Positions 1 through 7,354 are shown, numbered from the stretch's first letter. The stretch: 12,021 bases of DNA from Baffinella frigidus (GCA_026770585.1 MU646420.1:533938-545958); one strand, 5' to 3'. The notes: generated from the letters alone by a model not told the origin. Program-made: numbers and translations.

Positions 1-96
<96 letters not shown>
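1..96. repeat. (AT)n dinucleotide tract
   Basis: An uninterrupted AT dinucleotide repeat runs from the window edge, so its full length is unknown. It is a simple microsatellite that can form hairpins. No gene is associated with it. Confidence 0.98.
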
Positions 97-98
<2 letters not shown>

Positions 99-303
99 TT
101 ATGTGCCTGCGCCGCCTCAAGTCGTCACTTCGTCAAAAAGTCGACTTTGACATTTTTGGGCTCGGCCGCCCCTGATTGGAAAGTTTTAGAAAAATAATCA
201 GCTTGTCAGGCTCGCTAAGCTGAACAAATTGAAAAATTGGAGCTTAACGATCCGAGGAAACCCTGATTTTTTAGCCCCGGGAAACCCTCGTCCGCACCAT
301 TTA
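97..303. other. Unassigned non-coding stretch
   Basis: I see no supported gene or RNA here. Short open frames on the minus strand have no recognisable domain and run into the AT tract side. The phrase GTCGACTTTGAC near 141 resembles the GTCAAC/GTTGAC motifs found elsewhere in the window, but it is isolated. Confidence 0.5.
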
Positions 304-343
304 TTTTACTACACGTGTGTGTAGTAATTTTCGTTGAAACGAA
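304..343. repeat. Small palindrome with TTACTACAC core
   Basis: TTACTACAC (306-314) and GTGTAGTAA (319-327) form a perfect 9-bp inverted repeat around GTGT. A second mini-hairpin follows, TTCGTT-GA-AACGAA at 330-343. The same TTACTACACA / TGTGTAGTAA core is found inside the much larger palindromes near 6840, 9140 and 10095-10150, so this is probably a remnant of the same element family. Confidence 0.6.
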
Positions 344-415
344 AGGCATCCAGCACTGTCTCGCCACATAAGGGATACGCCTTTCAGAGCGGTTCTGGTA
401 TATATCCATATCCAA

Positions 416-450
416 ATCTATATCTATCTATCTATCTATCTGTCTGTCTG
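416..450. repeat. (ATCT)n / (GTCT)n microsatellite
   Basis: About seven ATCT tetranucleotides grade into three GTCT units. This is a plain short tandem repeat. Confidence 0.95.
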
Positions 451-533
451 TAGGTGAAGTTGAGTTGAGCGAGCCTGGTCTAGGGTGTGGGGTGCAGGGC
501 TGACCTGGAGGCGCCAGAGCTCGACCTGCATCC

Positions 534-700
534 TGTCCGCCACCCCCTCCGACGCCTTCGAGCGCTCCCTGCACCCCCGGGAGGTCCAGGGTTTAGGGTT
601 GAAGGGTGTAGGGTGTCGGGTGTAGGGTTGAGGGTGTGGGTTTGAGGGGAGTATGATATAACGACACAGTTCTTGTCCGCCACCCCCTCCGACGCCTTCG
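534..700 (+). repeat. Direct duplication, 27-bp identical units 140 bp apart
   Basis: Positions 534-560 and 674-700 are identical over 27 bases (both start TGTCCGCCACCCCC and end GACGCCTTCG). Between them (about 586-648), and just after the second copy (about 716-740), lies degenerate G-strand telomere-like sequence with units such as GGGTTTA, GGGTGTA and GGGTTGA. Open frames on the minus strand across this region are rich in Pro, Thr and His, and they reflect the repeat rather than a gene. Confidence 0.7.
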
Positions 701-755
701 TGGCTCCCTGCCGAGTGCGGGGTTGTGCGGGGTTTAGGGTGTGGACAGCATTCAA

Positions 756-798
756 ACGCCGCACACACAACGTACCTGAATTTTTGTGTGTGCGGCGT
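756..798. repeat. Stem-loop, 15-bp perfect arms
   Basis: ACGCCGCACACACAA at 756-770 is the exact reverse complement of 784-798, with a 13-base loop. It is followed immediately by a second stem-loop. It is not followed by a clean T-run and has no neighbouring gene, so I do not call it a terminator. Confidence 0.75.
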
Positions 799-807
799 CC
801 TTGTTTT

Positions 808-833
808 TGATGCTCGTTGAAGCACGAGCATCA
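808..833. repeat. Stem-loop, 10-bp perfect arms
   Basis: TGATGCTCGT (808-817) and ACGAGCATCA (824-833) pair around a 6-base loop. It lies 9 bases after the previous stem-loop, and the pair may represent one foldback remnant. Confidence 0.7.
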
Positions 834-874
834 CAACTGGCCAAACCGGTCAAACGGGTGCGCTCTCGTGACTA

Positions 875-1385
875 GCGTGCAACCAAAGACCGGGACGGCT
901 GACGTGTGGTAAGACCCTCGATCTATGGTTTTGGCATAGGCCGGTCAGCAGGACGGTCGGCAGGGAGGAGAGAGGGCAGCGGGAGCCTCGTTGGGTGTGA
1001 TGTGCGTCGGTAGTTACAAAGGTCTCTCTCGGAAGGCTGACTTGTAGTAAAGAACCTCGATCTATGTTTTCGGTACGGGTTGGTCAGCAGGGTGGAGAGA
1101 GGGCCCTCTCAGAGAGTTTGTCGATTGTCCGATGTTTTCGCACTCCCTGCACCCCCGGGAAGGTTTGCGTGGGGCTTAGGGTGTGGGCGTTCGGGGGTTA
1201 TGGTTTCGGGTGTAGGGATGTGCCAGGGCAGGCGGGAGGACCTGCAGAGGGCTCTCATGACCCGCGTGCAACATAAAATCGGGACTGACGTGTGGTAAAG
1301 AACCTCGATCTAGGTCATCGGCCTGGGCCGGTCAGCAGGGCGGTCAGCAGGCCGGAGAGAGGGCAGGCGGGAGGACCTGCAGAGG
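875..1385 (+). repeat. Three degenerate copies of a ~70-105 bp repeat
   Basis: Copies lie at about 875-979, 1034-1103 and 1264-1365. The shared order of landmarks is GCGTGCAAC, CCGGGAC, TGACGTGTGGTAA, CCTCGATCTA, GGTCAGCAGG and GGAGAGAGGGC. In addition a 24-base segment beginning GGCAGGCGGGAGG is exactly repeated at 1227-1250 and 1362-1385. Degenerate G-rich telomere-like sequence fills about 1170-1217. Overlapping plus-strand open frames (1064-1298) occur in two frames at once and show no coding pattern. Confidence 0.65.
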
Positions 1386-1419
1386 AAGAGCTTCTCCTCC
1401 AGAGCGGCCACCAGCGTCT

Positions 1420-1590
1420 GCCGAGTGTAACGCAATTTTCGTCAAATGGCAGTATCCGTTAAGATTTTTTGGTGTACACCAAGAGCTGGAAAACGCCGAG
1501 TGCAACGTAATTGTTGTCATTATTGTGTAAACGATTTTCATTATTGTGTCAAAGGTTTTGTGGTGTACACCACGTGCTGAAAACCGTGAG
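1420..1590 (+). repeat. Tandem duplication with GGTGTACACC palindromes
   Basis: Two related units begin GCCGAGTGYAACG at 1420 and 1495. Each contains the self-complementary GGTGTACACC (1471-1480 and 1562-1571). The second copy extends to GTGGTGTACACCAC at 1560-1573. Each palindrome is followed by a GTGCTG/GAGCTG-like stretch and AAAAC. Short perfect palindromes like these could be protein-binding sites, but I see no promoter or gene beside them. Confidence 0.55.
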
Positions 1591-1796
1591 TACTTCCTTC
1601 ATTGAATGGTTGCTCCGAGTGCCACGGAAAGGTCTATTCCCTAAACACCAACTTCCAATCCCTAAACCGCCAGCCAGCCCTATACCCAGCCACTGACCTC
1701 TCACGTGCAACGCCTAGGGCCGAAAGCCGAACCTGTAACCCTCCAGCCCCATTCTCAACCCCAAATCTCTAATGCGCAACCTCCACGGCCTAACAC

Positions 1797-1957
1797 GTAA
1801 CCCTCAACCCTCAACCCTCAACCTTCAACCCTGAACCCTGAACCCTGAACCTTCAACCCTCAACCTTCAACCCTCAACCTTCAACCCTCAACCTTCAACC
1901 CTGAACCCTGAACCCTGAACCCTGAACCCTGAACCCTGAACCCTGAACCTTCAACCT

Positions 1958-1988
<31 letters not shown>

Positions 1989-2005
1989 ACCCCCAATCCT
2001 GAATC

Positions 2006-2051
<46 letters not shown>

Positions 2052-2053
2052 AC
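1797..2053 (-). repeat. Telomere-variant array, CCCTCAA / CCCTGAA / CCTTCAA
   Basis: Roughly 35 near-perfect 7-base units run in C-strand orientation. Variants are clustered into runs of CCCTCAA, CCCTGAA or CCTTCAA, and they are not mixed at random. This fits local slippage or unequal exchange of a degenerate CCCTAAA (TTTAGGG) telomere-type repeat. Confidence 0.9.
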
Positions 2054-2067
2054 CCGTACCCCCCGAA

Positions 2068-2375
2068 CCTCGCGGTGTCCCGGGTTGATGAATCGGGCCA
2101 ACCCCTAACCTCTGACGCATTCCGCCTAGCGCCCGACGCCCAACGCCCCACACCTCACCCGTAACCCGTAACCCGTAACCAGTAACCCGTAACCCGTAAC
2201 CCGTAACCCATAACCCGTAACCCGTAACCCGTAACCCGTAACCCGTAACCCATAACCCGTAACCCGTAACCCGTAACCCGCAACCTCCAAACATCGTAAC
2301 GCCTAGGACCTAGCACCAAACCCCAAACCCCAAACCAACCTCGCGGTGGCCCGGGTTGATGAAGCGGTCCCCCTC
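2068..2375 (+). repeat. Direct repeat CTCGCGGTG..CCCGGGTTGATGAA
   Basis: The phrase starting CCTCGCGGTG and containing CCCGGGTTGATGAA occurs at about 2068-2095 and 2338-2365. The two copies bracket the CCCGTAA array, so the array and flank appear to have been duplicated or rearranged together. Confidence 0.65.
2155..2285 (-). repeat. CCCGTAA array
   Basis: About 18 units of the 7-mer CCCGTAA run here, with occasional CCCATAA and CCAGTAA. It keeps the 7-base period of the telomere-type arrays but has a consistent A-to-G change in the middle of the unit. Long minus-strand frames reading VTGYGLRVTGYG are translations of this array and are not proteins. Confidence 0.9.
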
Positions 2376-2407
2376 CCGCCCGCCCGTCGCCAGATAGAAC
2401 ATCAGCC

Positions 2408-3045
2408 CGCGTAGCGGACACGAGACCCGCCCTGTGTCAATCTGTGACGATGACCTGCCCACCCGAGAAAGCCCAAGACTTAGACAGATAACACCAGTCC
2501 GCGTCGCGGGCACGCGACTCGTCCCGTGTCGATGTGCGACGAAGATCTGCCCACCCCGGGGCATCACGCGTTTGCTGTCACCGCAGGTTCCAGGGTTCCA
2601 CACGGTGGGTCCGTTACTTCGTTTTCGGCACGGGACCCGCCCCGTGACGATCTTTGACGATGACCTGCCCACCCGAGAAAGCCCAAATAGACTAAGAAAG
2701 GTAACATCAGCCCGCGGAGGGGGCACGAGACACATCTCGTATCAATCTGCGACGAAGGTCTGCCCACCAACAACTGTTAGTCCTCATAAACGCAAGGGCT
2801 CGTTGGCTTGAAGGGGAAGGGGGGGCATCCGGCCTAGAATAACTAAACCTCACCCGGGTGCGCCGACTATTCTCAAGTTGACATGCTATTTTGCCGGTGA
2901 AAATCAGTCAACTTTGGAGCGGGAAAGAGCCTGGGCCCAACACATTGGTGAGCCCAAATAGTCTGAGACGGAGATGGGGGCACGAGACAAGCCCCTTCTC
3001 AATCTGCGACGAAGACCTGACCCACCCGGGGTATCACGTGTTTGA
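2408..3045 (+). repeat. Five-copy degenerate repeat (GACGA-GACCTGCCCACC family)
   Basis: Units start near 2408, 2503, 2624, 2717 and 2974. Each contains GGCACGAGAC or GGACACGAGAC, then CAATCTGYGACGA, then GACCTGCCCACC or a close variant. Units 2 and 5 continue CCCGGGG-ATCACG-GTTTG. Units 1 and 3 continue CCCGAGAAAGCCCAA. The shared edges imply two subfamilies. Open frames across it on both strands show the same repeated peptides and have no ATG-defined start or known domain, so I treat it as non-coding. Confidence 0.7.
2848..2960 (+). repeat. Dispersed AAGTTGAC/GTCAACTT element, copy a
   Basis: This is the first of seven copies in the window. Landmarks in order are CACCCGGGT, CCGACTATTCTC, AAGTTGAC (2875-2882), a 24-base gap, GTCAACTT (2907-2914), GGAGCGGGAAAGAGCC, and AGCCCAAATAGTCT at the edge. 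The inverted pair AAGTTGAC...GTCAACTT sits at the centre. No open reading frame fits it. Confidence 0.8.
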
Positions 3046-3417
3046 GGTTTAGGGTTGAGGGTTGAGGGTTGAGGGTCTAGGGTTTATGGTTTAGGGTTTG
3101 GGGTGTATGGTTTGGGGTTTAGGGTTTATGGCATAGGGTTTAGGGTTTGGGGTTTAGGGTTCAGGGTTTGAGGTTAAGGGTTTAGGGTTTAGGGTTTAGG
3201 TTTTAGGTTTGAAGTTTTAGGGTTTAGGGTTCAGTGTTCAGGGTTTAGGGTTTAGGGTTTAGGGTTTGGGGTTTCGTGTTTCGTGTTTCGTGTTTCGAGT
3301 TTAGGGTTTAGGGTTTTGGGTTTAGGGTTCAGGGTTTTGGGTTTAGGGTTTAGGTTCAGGGTTTAGGGTTCAGGGTTCAGGGTTTAGGATTCAGGGTGTA
3401 GGGTTTAGGGTTTGGCA
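3043..3417 (+). repeat. Telomere-type array, G-strand TTTAGGG
   Basis: This is a degenerate array dominated by GGGTTTA, with GGGTTCA, GGGTTGA, GGTTTCGTG and GGGGTTT variants. It runs 5' to 3' in the orientation expected of a chromosome right end, but it is followed by an oppositely oriented array. Confidence 0.92.
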
Positions 3418-3435
3418 GGCCCCAGGTGGAGAAGG

Positions 3436-3537
3436 ACCCTTAACCCTAAACTCGTAAACCCTAAACCCCAAACCCTACACCCTGAATCCTAAACCCTCAA
3501 CCCTAAACTCGTGAACCCTAAACCCCAAACCCTAAAC
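3436..3537 (-). repeat. Telomere-type array, C-strand CCCTAAA
   Basis: This array of CCCTAAA, CCCCAAA and CCCTGAA units includes two AACTCGT(A/G)AACCC irregularities. It starts about 18 bases after the end of the TTTAGGG array, so the two arrays point toward each other. Confidence 0.92.
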
Positions 3538-3604
3538 ACGGCTCTCATGTACGCAGCCCCACAGAGTTCATGTCTTCGCAGGGGCGAAGCGCGAGGTGTT
3601 GTGT

Positions 3605-4047
3605 ACTTCGTTGTCAACTTTTAGCGTTGTTTCGTGGTCAACTTTGGGCGGTGGACCTGGGGAAGAAGTGGACGATCAACTTTGGGCAACTTTGGGCGGG
3701 GATCTCATCGCCCGTGTACAAGTGCACGAACCGGACATGTAAACGTATCACGATTGTATTCTGGAAGAAGGTCACGGCCGCTTACATTTGCCTTGACAAA
3801 AACGTGTACACGTCCCGGAAAGACCCGCTCGCTCGATAGCGGTGGACGCCTTGCGAAATACAATAGTTCTGTGGTCTGAGAATAATCTTGTGTGGTCTGG
3901 GACGAAGTTGTGGCGGGGGGGGGGGCGCTGTTTCGGTGTCAACTTTGGGCGTTGTTTCGTTGTCAACTTTAGGCGGGGGGGAGACCCGGGGAAGAAGTGG
4001 ACGATCTCGGGGATCTCCTCGCCCGTGTACGGATGCACGAACCGCTT
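3605..4047 (+). repeat. ~330-bp direct duplication rich in GTCAACTTTGGGCG
   Basis: Two related blocks occur at about 3610-3735 and 3937-4045. Each has two copies of GTCAACTTTRGGCG around GTTGTTTCGT, then GGGGAAGAAGTGGACGATC, GGGGATCTC, CGCCCGTGTAC and GCACGAACC. Translated forward, both give a similar peptide (GKKWTI, ISSPVY-CTNR), so a decayed coding unit is conceivable. An ATG-started 89-codon frame at 3570-3839 covers the first block, but I see no domain. Confidence 0.6.
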
Positions 4048-4200
4048 CGGGACTTCCTCATCGTCCTCCTGGAAAACAGCGATACGTCACTGCATACGTC
4101 AGTTTTCGAAATGTTCTGGCTACGCCGGATTTTTCGGGGGCGAATAGTCGAATTGGTATGCACGAACCGCTTGGGGATGTCCGCACCGTCCTCCTGAAAA
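4020..4200 (+). repeat. GCACGAACCGCTTCGGGA repeat, two uninterrupted copies
   Basis: Copies at about 4021-4075 and 4151-4197 share GCACGAACCGCTT, GGGA, TCC and TCGTCCTCCTG or CCGTCCTCCTG. A third partial copy is at 3712-3735. These are the intact form of the site that is interrupted by the foldback element at 4391-4560. Confidence 0.7.
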
Positions 4201-4250
4201 AAGGCAAAACTTTACTTCATTTGCATCGTCCTCTCAGTCGCCTCGGTATG

Positions 4251-4353
4251 CCTCACTCGGGTTCACCGACTTTTCTCAAGTTGACATGCTGGGTGAGCGG
4301 TAAATATCCGTCAACTTTGGAGCGGGAAACAGCCCGGGCTCGCCAAATTGGGT
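4251..4353 (+). repeat. Dispersed AAGTTGAC/GTCAACTT element, copy b
   Basis: This is a near-full-length copy: CCTCACTCGGGTTCACCGAC, TTCTC, AAGTTGAC (4278-4285), a 24-base gap, GTCAACTT (4310-4317), GGAGCGGGAAACAGCCCGGG, CGCCAAATTGGG. It lies in the same orientation as copy a. Confidence 0.82.
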
Positions 4354-4390
4354 GTGCAGGCTGTTTTCAGGAGTGTACGGGTGCACGAAC

Positions 4391-4560
4391 CACGCAAGAG
4401 TGTAGGGCAGAGTGACCCACAGGAGAAATAGTAGAATTCTACTATTTCTTAAGTTCATAAGTGGATATTCTTCCCACAGAAAAATCGAAAATCCGGAAAG
4501 TTGTTACACATTCCGTGTGAACTGGCTTGTTTTCCCAGGTCAGCCCTACACTCTTGCGTG
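4391..4560. mobile_element. 170-bp foldback/MITE-like element with GAAC target duplication
   Basis: The ends are inverted repeats: CACGCAAGAGTGTAGGGC at 4391-4408 and its exact reverse complement at 4543-4560. Partial pairing continues a few bases inward. Both sides carry GAAC (4387-4390 and 4561-4564), read as a 4-bp target-site duplication. Removing the element and one GAAC rebuilds the local repeat GTGCACGAACCGCTTCGG, seen uninterrupted near 4034 and 4160. The interior holds a 26-base perfect palindrome at 4424-4449 centred on GAATTC. No transposase frame is present, so it would be non-autonomous. The superfamily is not assigned. Confidence 0.82.
4424..4449. repeat. Perfect 26-bp palindrome
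   Basis: The 13-base half AGAAATAGTAGAA is followed directly by its exact reverse complement, with no loop, centred on GAATTC. It lies inside the foldback element near its left end. Confidence 0.9.
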
Positions 4561-4620
4561 GAACCGCTTCGGAATGTCCGCATCGTCCTCCTGAAAGAGA
4601 GAGAGAGAGAGAGAGTTGCT
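4561..4620 (+). repeat. Right half of interrupted repeat, then (GA)n
   Basis: GAACCGCTTCGGAATGTCC and CATCGTCCTCCTG continue the repeat interrupted by the foldback element. A short GA dinucleotide run follows at about 4594-4614. Confidence 0.75.
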
Positions 4621-4821
4621 CTATTGAGGTGTTACAGCTGAGCGGGAACCATTCGACCGCAACGTGTAGCCCGTGTGGACTGCTGAGAGCGGATGATGTT
4701 GTTGCTGATGGGGGGGGGTCGGGACAACCCCGGAAACCACTCCTCAAGATCATTGCTTCATTTCATTGGGTCGTCCAGCTGGGAAGAGCGATACTTCGTT
4801 TTCTGTCAGGGCGGCGCTAGG

Positions 4822-4868
4822 CCACCTCGGCTTATTCGGGACCGAGGTGACCACCTCGGCTTATTCGG
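4822..4868 (+). repeat. 18-bp direct repeat with internal hairpin
   Basis: CCACCTCGGCTTATTCGG occurs at 4822-4839 and 4851-4868. The spacer plus second copy start make the hairpin CCGAGGTGACCACCTCGG. No gene is linked. Confidence 0.7.
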
Positions 4869-4983
4869 CGCCTTTGATTTGTACCGGAGTGACGAATAGT
4901 CCGTCGGAAATTCGACGAGTTGCAGTTCGAATCAAGGAGTGTGGAGAAGCGATTTGGTCGCGAAAAGGACACCATGAATATTC

Positions 4984-5074
4984 CTATTTGGTCCCCCCAA
5001 TTTGGTAAAACCGGGCTCTTTCCCGCCCGAACCACACCGTCAACTTGAGAATAGTCAGCCAACCCGACTGAGGC
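4984..5074 (-). repeat. Dispersed AAGTTGAC element, copy c (inverted, deleted)
   Basis: Read on the minus strand it has the family order. On the plus strand it shows CTATTTGGTCC, CCAATTTGG, GGGCTCTTTCCCGCCCGAA, GTCAACTTGAGAATAGTC and CAACCCGACTGAGGC. Only one of the two central inverted-pair arms is left. The stretch between the arms is missing, as expected after recombination or replication slippage between AAGTTGAC and GTCAACTT. Confidence 0.78.
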
Positions 5075-5880
5075 AGAGCCAGAGATTCGGAAGAGAATCC
5101 ATGGTTACGACCAAGTGACAGTGAAGCCTGCTTCGAAAGAACTGCGTGGGTGGAATCGAAGAGCGAAGACCGCTCCTTGGTCTCCTCGACCGCTCATCGT
5201 TCTCCTCTTAATGCCGGGGGGGTTCTGGGCAAGATGCCCTGCCGGGCGGATGGGAGACCTGAGGCGTAGTGTTCATTCCCACCTCATCCTTGAGACTGTC
5301 GAAGGTGCGTCTGGGCGCTTCGCGCCTGTAGCCTTGAGCAGGCTCCATCGCCCGCTCCGCCTCCTCCTCCTCGAGCGCCATCATCCCGACGATCGACGCT
5401 CGCGGGGAGCGGCGCTTCGGGGCGACCGGACACCGGTTTTGCGTTCAGATTTCGAGGGGGGTGAAGCAAACCACAAGTTGACATTTTTGCCTTGGAATAA
5501 TTGACTTTTATCAGAAACAAATAGTTTTTGCCGCTGGACGGGCCCGCTTCGAGACTGATTTAACGACCGCTTCAGCCCCCTCCAGATTTCTCGTAACCTG
5601 AGGCTCGTCAGGCTCGTTGGCGGGAGGGGGGGAAACGGACAGAAGGGGACAGAAGGGGAAGCGGGGAGTACTGTGAACGTGCTAGGAGAGAGCAACCTTC
5701 CGGTCCTGTGCTGGCCGCCCAAGCTCTTGGCGGTCTCAGCTCTCGGAGGCGGGTCGCTGCTCTCGTTCGCAGATATCTCGTTGTAGGTCTCAGAAGAGGC
5801 GATTGTGAGGTCCAACCCTGGAGGGGAAGCGTGGGTTCTGCGAACGTTCTACTCCCAGGACCCTTCCCGGGTGATACAAT
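5075..5880. other. Non-coding stretch upstream of the IQ-motif gene
   Basis: About 800 bases with no supported gene. Open frames exist on both strands (plus 5115-5504, minus 5381-5815), but they start at GTG or TTG, are rich in Arg, Pro and Ser, and show no domain. CAAGTTGACATTTTTG (5474-5489) and ATTGACTTTTA (5499-5509) are further GTTGAC-like motifs about 20 bases apart. The last 100 bases presumably hold the promoter and 5' leader of the gene at 5881, but I see no clear TATA box or other core element. Confidence 0.5.
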
Positions 5881-6450
5881 ATGAACAATAAATTCTCCAA
5901 GGCGGCGCGTTCAGTGGTCTTGGTCAAGAGAAGCGTGTTTGGGTTCGAGGATGATCAGCCAAAGAAGGGTGTTGATGTGACGGACCAGCTGGACAACATG
6001 AAAGACACCGCCGATGACGAGTGGTGGCACACCGCCGGCTCCCCGCTGGCCTCCCCGCTTGCCGGGTCCGGCTCGCCGCTTCTTGGAGGACTTCCTCCTG
6101 CGGACGGAGAGGAGGACTTCTCCGACGACGAGGAGGAGGATTACTTCCCCAACGCAGCGGAATATTCCGAGGAGGAGATCAAGGCGACGCGGACCATGCA
6201 GCGCTACGGGCGCAAATTCCTCGCGCGGCTGCGCGGGGAGGAGGCGCCCGACATCCTCTCCGTCGTGCGGGGCTTCGTGGCGCGCCGCAAGAGCATCCTG
6301 CTCAAGGCCGCGCAGGCCTCGGGGACCGTCGAGGACTCGGAGGACGCCGACGCCATGGTCGCGCAGGCGCTGCTCGACGCCTTCGGCTCCGAGTCGCTCG
6401 CGGGGCGCAAGCCGTCGGTGAACCCCTCCCCCTCGCAGCCTGAACTGTAG
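5881..6450 (+). CDS. Small IQ-motif (putative calmodulin-binding) protein, 189 aa
   Basis: This is the only convincing intact gene. The ATG follows an in-frame TGA at 5872-5874, so it is the first possible start in this exon. Seen in the protein: a basic N-terminus (1-30), a Ser/Pro/Gly linker with three SPL repeats (54-67), a strongly acidic stretch (76-87), then two IQ-type motifs. These are MQRYGRKFLAR at 106-116, matching the pattern (I/M)QxxxRKxxxR, and ILSVVRGFVAR at 125-135, matching I-L-xxx-RG-xxx-R with Leu for Gln. The tail is Ala/Glu rich and ends PSPSQPEL. In known families IQ motifs bind calmodulin or related EF-hand proteins, often without calcium; that role is inferred here. 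There is no signal peptide or membrane segment. GC at third positions is very high from about residue 50 onward, which creates false open frames in the other two plus frames. It could also be a terminal exon of a larger IQ protein. The partner and process are unknown. Confidence 0.75.
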   Translation: MNNKFSKAARSVVLVKRSVFGFEDDQPKKGVDVTDQLDNMKDTADDEWWHTAGSPLASPLAGSGSPLLGGLPPADGEEDFSDDEEEDYFPNAAEYSEEEIKATRTMQRYGRKFLARLRGEEAPDILSVVRGFVARRKSILLKAAQASGTVEDSEDADAMVAQALLDAFGSESLAGRKPSVNPSPSQPEL

Positions 6451-6483
6451 GCTTGATCGTAGATTCCTTCGTAGATTCCTCCT

Positions 6484-6738
6484 TAAAGCCTAAAGCCTAA
6501 ACCCTCAACCCCTCAACTCTAAACCCCAAACCCTAAACTTCAAACCCTAAACCCTAAACCCTAAACCCTAAACCCCAAACCCTAAACCCTAGACCCTAAA
6601 CCTCAAACCCTAAACCCTAAACCCTAAACCCTAAACCCTAAACCCTAAACCCCAAACCCTAAACCCTAAACCCTAAACCCTAAGCCCAAACCTCTAAACC
6701 CTAAACCACTCAACCCCTGAACCCCAAACCCTACACCT
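6484..6738 (-). repeat. Telomere-type array, C-strand CCCTAAA
   Basis: About 35 units of CCCTAAA with CCCCAAA and CCTCAAA variants. It starts about 30 bases after the stop codon of the IQ-motif gene, so the 3' untranslated region of that transcript probably runs into it. Confidence 0.93.
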
Positions 6739-6786
6739 GGGTTGGTGACGTGGTGATGACTGTTGAGGAATCCTGATTTCCAGATT

Positions 6787-6938
6787 CACGAATCTCATCG
6801 CGGTGAGTATTTACGATACGCAAAGGCAACGAAATTTACTACACAAATCGATCATACTAGTAGTTATTAAAACATTTGTGTAGTAATTTTCGTTGCCGTG
6901 GCGTATTTATCATAAACACTCGTCCGGATGAAATCGTG
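6787..6938. repeat. ~150-bp imperfect palindrome with TTACTACACA core
   Basis: The inner arms are strong: GGCAACGAAATTTACTACAC plus AAAT on the left (6825-6848), and the matching ATTTGTGTAGTAATTTTCG plus TTGCC on the right (6874-6897). Pairing continues outward with mismatches: GAGTATTTACGATACGC against GCGTATTTATCATAAACACTC, then CACGAATCTCATC against GATGAAATCGTG. The loop is about 25 bases. There is no open frame, so this is a foldback or MITE-like structure, or a hairpin RNA if transcribed. Confidence 0.78.
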
Positions 6939-7188
6939 GGAAAGTGTCTCGAGGAGTTTGCGGTGCCCTTCCACTCAGTGGACTACGAGGGTTTCGACCA
7001 TGCTATAGATTAAGCGTGTAACGTGACCAAATCCGCACTAGCAAATCTTTCAAGTTAATTGACCCTGGACAAGTTGCCTTTTGATGAAAGGTCCGTAGTC
7101 CACCGTGAGGACCCTAAAAACCTTGACAATCCTCTCACCCCTCAAACCTCAAACGTCAACTACAAACACTGAACACCAAACCGAAACG

Positions 7189-7305
7189 CAGGAAGTGGAG
7201 AAGTACCTCGAGGAGTTTGGGGTAAGGAAATTCGTGATCGAGCAACTCGCTGAGGTACCACCAGCTACCTCAAGTGAACCAGATCGAGATGACCCGCAGC
7301 AGTAA
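7189..7305 (+). pseudogene. Coding-like fragment, EKYLEEFG ... KFVIEQLAEVPPAT
   Basis: The frame reads QEVEKYLEEFGVRKFVIEQ, then LAEVPPATSSEPDRDDPQQ and a TAA at 7303. No ATG lies in frame upstream; the open stretch begins in decayed CCCTCAAA-like telomeric sequence at about 7135-7185. The pieces match others in the window: EKYLEEFG aligns with EKHLERVG at 10730 and EKHLEGVG at 10525, and FVIEQLAEVP aligns with FVIERLAEVL at 7687. It is probably an exon remnant of a local gene family. Function unknown. Confidence 0.4.
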
Positions 7306-7354
7306 TCTTAACCAGGAGTCTACCCGCTGTCGAGCGACTTTGGCACGAAATCAA

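Noticed and set aside
2049-2735. Long minus-strand open frames rich in VTGYGLRV and in SRVGRSSSQIDTGR repeats
   Set aside because: They are translations of the CCCGTAA array and of the 2408-2811 repeat. Several overlap each other in different frames, and none has a domain.
3570-3839. 89-codon ATG-started plus-strand frame
   Set aside because: It overlaps a second frame of similar length, covers a repeat block and has no domain. Peptide similarity to the second block follows from the DNA duplication and shows no excess of silent change that I could establish by eye.
4918-4945. GTTCGAATC, resembling the T-arm of a tRNA
   Set aside because: The flanking bases do not form a T-stem, and no acceptor, D or anticodon arms are present at the right distances.
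5381-5815. 144-codon minus-strand frame upstream of the IQ gene
   Set aside because: The first codon is TTG, the composition is Arg/Ser/Pro-rich, and it overlaps a plus-strand frame. No motif.
6014-6443. Two long plus-strand frames inside the IQ gene
   Set aside because: They are Arg/Ala-rich out-of-frame translations produced by GC-rich third codon positions.
6484-6738. Array as a true chromosome end
   Set aside because: It is degenerate, internal and flanked by unique sequence on both sides, so it is interstitial telomere-like repeat.
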